This document shows positions 29,660 to 36,408 of a stretch of 64,000 bases of DNA, in pieces. Location: positions 62,001 through 126,000 of the forward strand of contig JARUHG010000004.1 in the NCBI GenBank assembly GCA_031216755.1. The letters are read 5' to 3'. The notes beneath the pieces were generated by a model. It saw nothing but the letters and a program-made list of their open reading frames with translations. It made no database searches and was not told the origin of the DNA. Positions within the stretch are counted from its first letter, which is position 1, and every line of letters begins with the position of its first letter. Source of the stretch: Lysobacter arvi (GTDB lineage: Bacteria; Pseudomonadota; Gammaproteobacteria; Xanthomonadales; Xanthomonadaceae). The position numbers and the translations under genes are program-made.

Positions 29660-32101
29660 TCACACGAGGACTGAAACGACCCAGGCAGCGATCATCGGCC
29701 GCTCATCGTCATCGAGAGCCAGTGGAATCGGCTCGAAGCGCCGATCGGTACTGTCGGGCCTCAGCCAGATGCGCTCGTACACCGGCCCATCCTCGGTCTC
29801 CATCTTTCTCGCGTCATAGATCTTCAACGTGTAGCGGCCGCTTTCTTCGGGGTCGCCGAGATCGTGGCGTCGCACAAGCACCATCCTCCCCTGCTTCGAT
29901 CCGCGCATGTCGGACGAGAACAGCACCCACGCTCCATTGGGAACACGACGGTTCATCGATTCACCATGCACCTGCGCCACGAATTGGCCCGGCGCAATGC
30001 GGATATGGTCGGGAAGTGCGACCCATTCGACCGCGTCCTGCTCCAGCATCTGTGCGTCGCCGAAGTCGCCCGCTGAGATTCTCAGGTCGAGCAGGGGAAC
30101 CGAGTTTTCCCATGGACGGACTTCGCGGGAGCGCAGCACCTGAAACGGCCTGGCATCCAGCAGCGCTCCAGGTACCGCGGCGGGCTTTGCGGGCAAAGAC
30201 GGGGTGCGTCTTGGCTGCAGCCCCAGATGCTCCGTACGGCTGCGGACGAACTTCTCGGTCTCCGGATCTTCAAAGTAGACGTAACAACCTTTGAGACCGC
30301 GAGACAGAAGCACGCGATAGGTGTTCTTCACGAGTGCGAGGAAGCGATCCTTGGACCTCTTCACGGGCGTGTCGTTCGATACGGCACGGTCGCCGGTCCA
30401 CCCGGTGCCGGGATCGTACCGAAGGTCTCGGCCCCAGATCACGCCGACGTAGTCGAATTCGAAGCCCTGCGCCGTGTAGATGCAGCCCACCTGCTCCAGG
30501 CCGCCGATGTCGTATGCCCAGTACTCCGCCTTGGGCACGCCCTTTGGCAAACCGATCATGTCGGGCCGCGCATTCCACGGTCGTTCGAAGTCACCTATCC
30601 GTACGTCGTTCACAAGCTGCCCGTCGCTACGGAGCTCCTTCGACCACGGCCAGCAGTAGCCGGCAACAAGCCGGGCGGAATGTCCTTCATCCGCTTTGCG
30701 CCGCACGAGCTCGTCGAGTGCTTCCGGGCTATCGACGATGCCGAACTCGAACGTCTCCTGTTCCTGGTCGAACAGCACGTTCGCGGTTCGGCGGACCTCC
30801 AGGGTGTTATCCACCCAGTTCACGAAACCTTCGGAACCCGCGCAGCGGAACTGGGTCTCCAGCACGCTTTCGTGCAGCACGCAGCCGTAATTCGTGGCTG
30901 ACTCGCGTATGAGCGCGGACGAGCCGATTTCGTCCGGTCGGACGACCTGCTGGTCGTCCACGAAGAAGACCGCGATCCGCGTGGCGTCGATGATCTCCTG
31001 GATCTGCGGTCGATCCGAGAGCTGTTCCTTCTTCGTATAACGGTGGTTGCTGGTGGCCCGGATGCGGTGCGCCTCGTCGCACAGGAGTACGTCGATATCG
31101 TTACGTGACGCTTGTCCGAAGTTGTTGAAGTAGCGGAACTGCTGACTAGCCTGCCTTCCGACGATCTTCTGCAAGGTCTTGGTGAAGGCCTTGGAGCCCG
31201 TCGCGTGTTGCGCGTTGTATCCCTTCGCGGAAAGCGCCCCCAGCAGATTGAGTGCAAGCACCGATTTGCCCGTTCCCGGGCCACCATGCACCAGAAAGAC
31301 ATGCTTGCGGCTGTCCTGCGTTGCGGTCTCCACCGCGGCAAGCACTTGATTGAATATCACCTGCTGTTCGTCGAGCAGAACGAAGGCGGGCTCTTCCCTG
31401 ATGACCTTCGAAACGTGCGTCAGCAGCTTTTTGGCAGGCCGGTAGCGGCTACTGGCAACGCGATCCATGACACGCTCGCCGTCGCCTTCTCCGAGACGAC
31501 GCGACAGGTGTGCTGCGAGCGCGGAAACGTCAGCTGCGGTGAACACAGGCACGAGTTGCCGGACCGCTTCGGAACGCACGTCGAACAGCGGGTCGGCGCT
31601 TATCGGACGGTAGTTATGGAGATACGCGCAGGCTTCGAGCACCACGCGATCGCGCTCCTCATGGAAGACCGAGTGCATGTCCTCCAGATAGCGGCGGTAC
31701 TGATTGGCCTGCACGGCCGGATGGAGCACGTCCCGGTGGCTCCCGCCCACCCAGGTTCTCAGCAGATCATCGTGGCTCCCGAACTCCGATGCGCTCCACT
31801 GCTTGAGCTCGACGATCACCGCGCGGTCTCGCCCGTCGTCGCGTCCAGTCAGGATGGCATCTATGCGCTTGGACGACAGGGGCAGCTGATACTCAAGCAG
31901 GATGCCCTGCTGCATGAGATCACCGGTTCGTAGAACATCGGAGAAGGAGCGCAGCGAGTTCTGCCAGGACTGGAACTCGCCTTTCGACGGCGCATACCGG
32001 TAGTGGGCCTCAAACGCTTCGGCGAGGCGATGCGCGATGGCGTTGTGGGTCGTTGACTGGATGAAATCCGGCGTGGTGCCGGCGTAAAGCAGCGTAGACA
32101 T
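29660..32101 (-). CDS. PD-(D/E)XK nuclease-like / DUF2075 SF1 helicase / S24-like fusion protein
   Basis: 813 aa. Residues about 65-105 carry a restriction-nuclease-like core (D81 in KRIDAIL, then E98-L-K100 in VIVELKQWS). Residues about 240-610 are a DUF2075/SF1 helicase: Walker A GGPGTGKS (273-280), Walker B LLCDEAHR (D342-E343), VDDQQVV (381-387), YTAQGFEFDYVGVIWG (542-557) and TYRVLLSRG (594-602). Residues about 690-813 look like a LexA/S24 domain with GESMNRRVPNGAWVLF (S715) and a later YTLKIYD (K760), a plausible Ser/Lys pair. It lies 18 bases after a MazG-like gene, so the two form an operon. Codons are less GC-saturated than in neighbours. Likely role is DNA damage response or anti-phage defence; this is inference. 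Confidence 0.8.
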   Translation of the reverse strand: MSTLLYAGTTPDFIQSTTHNAIAHRLAEAFEAHYRYAPSKGEFQSWQNSLRSFSDVLRTGDLMQQGILLEYQLPLSSKRIDAILTGRDDGRDRAVIVELKQWSASEFGSHDDLLRTWVGGSHRDVLHPAVQANQYRRYLEDMHSVFHEERDRVVLEACAYLHNYRPISADPLFDVRSEAVRQLVPVFTAADVSALAAHLSRRLGEGDGERVMDRVASSRYRPAKKLLTHVSKVIREEPAFVLLDEQQVIFNQVLAAVETATQDSRKHVFLVHGGPGTGKSVLALNLLGALSAKGYNAQHATGSKAFTKTLQKIVGRQASQQFRYFNNFGQASRNDIDVLLCDEAHRIRATSNHRYTKKEQLSDRPQIQEIIDATRIAVFFVDDQQVVRPDEIGSSALIRESATNYGCVLHESVLETQFRCAGSEGFVNWVDNTLEVRRTANVLFDQEQETFEFGIVDSPEALDELVRRKADEGHSARLVAGYCWPWSKELRSDGQLVNDVRIGDFERPWNARPDMIGLPKGVPKAEYWAYDIGGLEQVGCIYTAQGFEFDYVGVIWGRDLRYDPGTGWTGDRAVSNDTPVKRSKDRFLALVKNTYRVLLSRGLKGCYVYFEDPETEKFVRSRTEHLGLQPRRTPSLPAKPAAVPGALLDARPFQVLRSREVRPWENSVPLLDLRISAGDFGDAQMLEQDAVEWVALPDHIRIAPGQFVAQVHGESMNRRVPNGAWVLFSSDMRGSKQGRMVLVRRHDLGDPEESGRYTLKIYDARKMETEDGPVYERIWLRPDSTDRRFEPIPLALDDDERPMIAAWVVSVLV

Positions 32102-32119
32102 CCGGATCGACTCTCTTCT

Positions 32120-32464
32120 CTAAAGCTGGTCGTACTTGCGTGCTGAGCCCTTGGCCAGTTCGACCGGATACCGCTTGGCGTTGAACTTGAGCTTTTCATC
32201 GACGGCATGTTCGACGTCGATGCCAAGATCCTCAGCCAGATACGTCAGCAGGATCACGATGTCGGCGACCTCCTGCTCGATCATCGGTTTGCGCTCGGCC
32301 ACTACGGCGGCCAACTCGCTGTCCCGCGCCCACTGTGTGTGTTCGGCAAGCTCCGCGGCCTCCAGCACGATCGACGTCGACAGAGTGCGCAGGTTGTGGA
32401 ATTGACTCCAGTCGCGCTCTTCGCGGAACTTGAGGATGTCGCGACGCAGGTTTTCGCTAAGCAT
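32120..32464 (-). CDS. MazG-like nucleotide pyrophosphohydrolase (dCTPase/RS21-C6 type)
   Basis: 114 aa all-alpha NTP pyrophosphatase. The metal-binding EXXE..EXXD motifs are seen in IVLEAAELAEHTQW and EQEVADIVILLTYLAEDLG, and the ending VDEKLKFNAKRYPVELAKG with KSxxxxxKY-like basic residues is typical of the dCTP pyrophosphatase group. AGGAG is seven bases before the ATG. It hydrolyses (d)NTPs to monophosphates in relatives. It is cotranscribed with the nuclease-helicase gene downstream, which suggests nucleotide depletion or pool cleaning as part of one system. Confidence 0.88.
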   Translation of the reverse strand: MLSENLRRDILKFREERDWSQFHNLRTLSTSIVLEAAELAEHTQWARDSELAAVVAERKPMIEQEVADIVILLTYLAEDLGIDVEHAVDEKLKFNAKRYPVELAKGSARKYDQL

Positions 32465-32544
32465 TTCGTTCTCCTGAGGCTGCTTTAGGGTAACGGCGCA
32501 ACCGGATGTGTGGGGCGGAACGGCTTCGAGATAGGGCGATGGGG

Positions 32545-32852
32545 CCGCGCGCAGGTGCGCCGCCACCTTCGAACGACTCCCCACAACCCTCCCACGCACA
32601 CCGCCCCAGCCCAGCGAGGCTCCCGGCGACCTTCGCACGGCGCTCTGGCACCCGAAGGCGGTTGCGCGCGAGCCTCGCGCCCCTTGGCGACTCCCCTCGC
32701 GAGGCTGCGCGACAGGCGCGCGCGCCTGCCGTGCAACCTCCCGGGGCTCTCCGGCAGGCGTGCGCGGGTGCGGTGCAGGGTCGTGAGGCTGGGCGCCGGG
32801 GGCGCGTACGTCGCGGCGAGTCGTTCGAGGGTGGCGATGTGCCCGCGCGCGG
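32545..32852. repeat. 308-bp extragenic element with 35-nt inverted ends
   Basis: The left end 32545-32579 and the reverse complement of the right end 32818-32852 match at 29 of 35 positions; the outer ccgcgcgc and inner tcgaacgactc are exact. An internal perfect nine-base inverted repeat agcctcgcg/cgcgaggct occupies 32671-32679 and 32698-32706. Both strands are open for over 100 codons, but the peptides mirror each other (PPSNDSP against GESFEGG) and are Arg/Pro/Ala-rich, so this is structure, not a gene. It occupies most of the gap 32465-32987 between the MazG-like gene and the next plus-strand gene. Confidence 0.7.
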
Positions 32853-32987
32853 GTAGTCGGGTGCCATCGGAAGGGCGGGCGGACACCTGCGAGTAATTCG
32901 CCTGCTGCTCTGCGCGCGAGTTCTCTAGGTTCGAGCGGCCGGCCAGAGGGCCGGTTCGACAACACAGCCACCCAAGGAGAAAGGAGC

Positions 32988-33461
32988 ATGGGACAGAATC
33001 TGGTTGCGGCACACCCGACCGCGGAGCATTGGGCAGAAGTGGATGCGGCCATCGCGAAAGTGCACGAACTGCTGCAGCCGCTGCTGGTCGCGATGACGCC
33101 GGCGGCGAAGAAGTCGTTGGTGAAGATGGGCGACGGCTCGGAGGCGTTCTGCCGCAAGGCGCTGGAGGTGATGGAGGAGAACGCGTCGCTGATCCCGCGC
33201 GGGTTCGACTTGGCGGAAATGCGGCAGGACCTGGCCACGCACGATGCGCTGTACGCGCGCGTGCTCAAGCTGACGCAGTTGCTGGAGCAGGCGCGAAACG
33301 CGGAGATGGCGCTGGGCAGCGACGTGATGGTGGCGGCGCTTGAGGGCTACGCGGTGCTGAAGGTCGTCGGCAAGGGCGAAGGCGTGGAGTCGTTGAAGAA
33401 GCTCCTGTCGAAGCGGTTTGCGGTGGGGCCGCGTGAGGCGGCGAAGGCACCGACGCGCTGA
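32988..33461 (+). CDS. Conserved hypothetical helical protein
   Basis: 157 aa. AAGGAG/AAAGGAG precedes the ATG. The middle reads KKSLVKMGDGSEAFCRKALE then PRGFDLAEMRQDLATHDALY and the end VGKGEGVESLKKLLSKRF. From memory this matches a widespread family of uncharacterised ~150-200-aa helical proteins with a KMGDK-type motif, common in Bacteroidota and some Proteobacteria. No membrane segment or signal is present. It has its own terminator at 33480-33507 and the palindromic element lies just upstream, so the two may be expressed together. Confidence 0.75.
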   Translation: MGQNLVAAHPTAEHWAEVDAAIAKVHELLQPLLVAMTPAAKKSLVKMGDGSEAFCRKALEVMEENASLIPRGFDLAEMRQDLATHDALYARVLKLTQLLEQARNAEMALGSDVMVAALEGYAVLKVVGKGEGVESLKKLLSKRFAVGPREAAKAPTR

Positions 33462-33479
33462 TTCGTCGGCGTCGAATGG

Positions 33480-33507
33480 AAAGGCCCCGCAGTACGGGGC
33501 CTTTTCT
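33480..33507 (+). terminator. Rho-independent terminator
   Basis: Ten-base stem aaaggccccg/cggggccttt with a five-base loop, followed by tct; it follows the 157-aa gene by 18 bases. Confidence 0.85.
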
Positions 33508-33609
33508 GCTTCGGACGTCGCCTCATAAGAATTCCTTCATGTGCTGCATGGGCGGCTATGCCAGCAGAACAGGCGCGATTCTCCATTGAGAGCCCCTCAT
33601 CGCTACACC

Positions 33610-34284
33610 TCATCCTCCCGGATCGCACTTCCAGCTGTCGTACGGGATGGGGTGCGTCTTGAGGTAAGGCACCGCCCGTTCGGACACGGGTCGGTACGTC
33701 CCGCCGGACAGTCCGTCGTAAGGACCTTTGGGCTCGACGCCACCGCGAACGCAGAGTACCTCGACAGGATCAGCCGAAGCTCCCGTCACCCAACCCTTGA
33801 CCCAGCCCCCAGGCGCCAGACTCAGTACGAGGTGTCTGCGATAGAAGCGTTTACCTTCCGGGAAGTTCATGTTGGAGGGCGGCGGATCGTCTGACAGCAT
33901 TAATTGCCTCGTGCGCTCGTCGATATCGATGAACACCCGATAGGTCTGAGGTTCCACCAGCGATTGCCAGCGCACATACAATCGCTCGGGGAGGACTGCG
34001 CCGGTGATCGGATTCGAATTACCGAAGGCATAAGGCTCCGTCCACCCAGCGGGATCCCGCTGGGTGCCCACCGCTGCCAAGCCCCACCCGGGGCGGGCGA
34101 AGAGCCGACCCTGCTGGTCTTCAACTTCGACTACTTCGATCCAGACTTCCATGTGATCGGGTGCGATGAAGCCCAGCGACCAGGCGTCGTAGGGAAGTCT
34201 GGATTGGCGTGACGTTGTCAAGGACGTGCAGCCCGACGATAGCGCGAGCAGAACAAGCGCGCCCCACCACCCGATACGTTTCAT
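33610..34284 (-). CDS. DUF2931 lipoprotein, probable immunity protein
   Basis: 224 aa. Lipoprotein signal peptide MKRIGWWGALVLLALSSGC with C19 as the lipid-attachment residue (the -3 position is Ser instead of the usual Leu). The body fits DUF2931: PYDAWSLGFIAPDHMEVWIE, then YAFGNSN and LPERLYVRWQSLVEPQTYRV. DUF2931 lipoproteins are often encoded beside type VI lipase effectors and some act as periplasmic inhibitors. Its ATG overlaps the stop of the PAAR-lipase gene by four bases (ATGA), so it is translated with it. Immunity role is inferred from context. Confidence 0.8.
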   Translation of the reverse strand: MKRIGWWGALVLLALSSGCTSLTTSRQSRLPYDAWSLGFIAPDHMEVWIEVVEVEDQQGRLFARPGWGLAAVGTQRDPAGWTEPYAFGNSNPITGAVLPERLYVRWQSLVEPQTYRVFIDIDERTRQLMLSDDPPPSNMNFPEGKRFYRRHLVLSLAPGGWVKGWVTGASADPVEVLCVRGGVEPKGPYDGLSGGTYRPVSERAVPYLKTHPIPYDSWKCDPGG

Positions 34285-36170
34285 CGATTGTCCCTCACGG
34301 TGCGACGCCCGGTCGGATCGGGACGGCTGACGTAGACGAGATCGAAGCTGGTTCCGGCGGGTCCAAGCTTGCGCAAGGAGTCAGCGTTCCAGTGAGCGGA
34401 CTGGTGCAGGTACTTGCGCGCTAGCAGCGCCTCGTCGCCCCCGTCAAGCGCTTGGCCTTCCAACAGCTTCGCTGCGATGGACCGAAGCTCATCCGGAATG
34501 GCAAGGTCTGGGGCGTTCTCGTCGATCGGCTCGAAGGGGACGCCTGCTTCCACCGCTAGTTTGTGCATCAACCGCAACGGAATCAGCTGATACTCCCAAC
34601 GGATCGGCCGATCCAGCTTGACGGCGGCGTAGACGTACCAGTGTGGCTGCATCGCCGCGCGTCCGCGCTCGCGTTGAGGGCGAATCCATGTCCAGCTGTC
34701 CACGCTCAGATGGTGCGGATGGTCGATGTGTAGTTTCTTGCGCCAGTGCTCCATCCACTGCGTCGCGGCTTGGTGGGCCATGCTCCGTGTGCGCAGCGCC
34801 TCGCGGTCGACGGTAGTACTGGGCTCCACGGGCCCTTCATCGGTCCAGATGGGGCGGGTGAGCCAGAGCGGGCCTTCGTGGTCGTCCCTATAACTGCCGC
34901 CAACGTCGGAGTGCGCGCCCGGCAGTGCGATCTCCAGGTGCGGCTTGGCCGAGGTCATGATGAAGTTGGCGCGTACTTCGTCGCGTGCCGTGAGATGCAC
35001 CACTTTTCTGGCGCAATCCGGAGAAAGGTAGGTTTCCACGCCTTGATTGTCTTCGTCACGCACGTCCAAGCCATCGCTGAGACCACCAGTCGAGACCACC
35101 GTGTCGAACAGGCCGACAAAACCGACGCGGACGTCCTCGTCGTAGTCCATGTCAGGTGCCAACTGAGCGCTCAGCGACGCCAGAACAAGGCCGAGGAAGC
35201 CTTTACGTTTCCGGTTGATCTGGTTCACGGCATGCCGAGCCGCTGCCGCGCCGCGGCTGAATCCGAATAGATCGAACTCCATGCTCGCAATTCGGGCTTC
35301 CGGGCACCTTGCCATGAGCGGCGTGATCTGCTCCTGGAGACCGGCAAGTGCCTGTTCCGCTCTCTCCACCACACCTGTTTTGCCCACACCCAGGCCTTGG
35401 CCAGTCAGCAGCGAATCCGGCCCTCCGGTTGTGGTGCCAATCCCATCGACATAGATTGGAATAAAGTAGTCCTCTCCGGATTTCGGAACTTCGTTGGTGC
35501 TGTTGCGGTACAACGAGCGTAGTCGCGACACATTGGTCGGCCCGTTCTGGAAACTGCTTCCGTCCTTCAGCATGTAGGGCCGGCACTCCATCAAGGCCTC
35601 CGCCTCTTCTTCCCGACAACGATCACCCACCGCGGTATTGAGGGCGTTGTTGTTGGTGCCGTCGAAGAACAGGCCAATGCGCAAGGCCACGCCAGTCGAG
35701 GGCGAACTGGAGCGGTCGGTGAAGCGTGTCTGTTCGGGGACAGCCGGCGTCGCTCGCGTGCCGGTAATGGCATCGGCGTATCTCACGGGCACAACTTTTC
35801 CAAGCCCCCAGACACCGTTGCACGAGGACAGCACCCGGCACCCGCAAGCCAGCCGGTGCTTGTCGAATGCGGCCAGCCTGCCGTCGATGACGAAATTTGG
35901 CGTGCCCTCCACAATCGGGAACTCGCCACCATGCGTTTCGCAGTACGCAAAGTCGCCTTGCACTGCGGTGGGTAGCCCGCCGAGCATCAAGCCCGTCCCG
36001 CTTGCGCGGATCACTTGACCACCACCCTCCACCTTGTCGCCCAGGCGGAGAAAGCCAATCTCACCTCCGAACATGGGCATCTCCCGGTAGCCAAACTTCG
36101 CGTTGCGCTTGTGCCATTTCGGGTCTCCTTCCGTTGAGAAGCTCGACTCGAACATCGACACGTGCGGCAT
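34281..36170 (-). CDS. PAAR-domain DUF2235 (Tle1-like) lipase, candidate type VI effector
   Basis: 629 aa from the ATG at 36170; the frame is open 58 codons further to a GTG, but that part has no family resemblance or good ribosome site, so the start is uncertain. Residues about 30-117 form a PAAR-like tip domain (LGDKVEGGGQVIRASGTG, GDFAYCETHGG, CGCRVL). The DUF2235 hydrolase follows: FFDGTNNN (about 168-175), the nucleophile motif GFSRG (S305), FDTV (D356) and GAHSDVGGSY (H420), a full Ser-Asp-His set as in Tle1 phospholipases. It probably rides a VgrG spike and attacks membrane lipids of rivals. No other T6SS gene is in the window. Confidence 0.82.
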   Translation of the reverse strand: MPHVSMFESSFSTEGDPKWHKRNAKFGYREMPMFGGEIGFLRLGDKVEGGGQVIRASGTGLMLGGLPTAVQGDFAYCETHGGEFPIVEGTPNFVIDGRLAAFDKHRLACGCRVLSSCNGVWGLGKVVPVRYADAITGTRATPAVPEQTRFTDRSSSPSTGVALRIGLFFDGTNNNALNTAVGDRCREEEAEALMECRPYMLKDGSSFQNGPTNVSRLRSLYRNSTNEVPKSGEDYFIPIYVDGIGTTTGGPDSLLTGQGLGVGKTGVVERAEQALAGLQEQITPLMARCPEARIASMEFDLFGFSRGAAAARHAVNQINRKRKGFLGLVLASLSAQLAPDMDYDEDVRVGFVGLFDTVVSTGGLSDGLDVRDEDNQGVETYLSPDCARKVVHLTARDEVRANFIMTSAKPHLEIALPGAHSDVGGSYRDDHEGPLWLTRPIWTDEGPVEPSTTVDREALRTRSMAHQAATQWMEHWRKKLHIDHPHHLSVDSWTWIRPQRERGRAAMQPHWYVYAAVKLDRPIRWEYQLIPLRLMHKLAVEAGVPFEPIDENAPDLAIPDELRSIAAKLLEGQALDGGDEALLARKYLHQSAHWNADSLRKLGPAGTSFDLVYVSRPDPTGRRTVRDNR

Positions 36171-36408
36171 GCCATGGGAATCGTCCGAAAAGCGGAGCTC
36201 ACGGGATGGGCAAGCCTTAGCAACGGGTAGCGACCCAATCGTTCCCCCGCGTCCAACGCGAGGCAGTTTTCCGGAATGAAAGTGCCGGACGTGACGAGGC
36301 GGATCCTGGCACCCGCTGCGCATCGGAGAACGCGATGTCCCCACCCGGGATGACGCTGTTTTCCTCCATTTGCTAGTCTCGCGCGCACCGCCCTACCCAC
36401 TTCAGTGC

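Noticed and set aside
32120..33268. 382-codon minus-strand reading frame covering the palindromic element and the MazG-like gene
   Set aside because: Only its last 114 codons look like a protein family; a good ribosome site precedes the internal ATG at 32464 and the upstream part reads through an inverted repeat and antisense to a plus-strand gene.
36171..36344. 58-codon N-terminal extension of the PAAR-lipase
   Set aside because: Begins with GTG, has its GGAGG 18 bases away and carries no domain-like sequence; the ATG at 36170 just before the PAAR region is preferred, though not proven.
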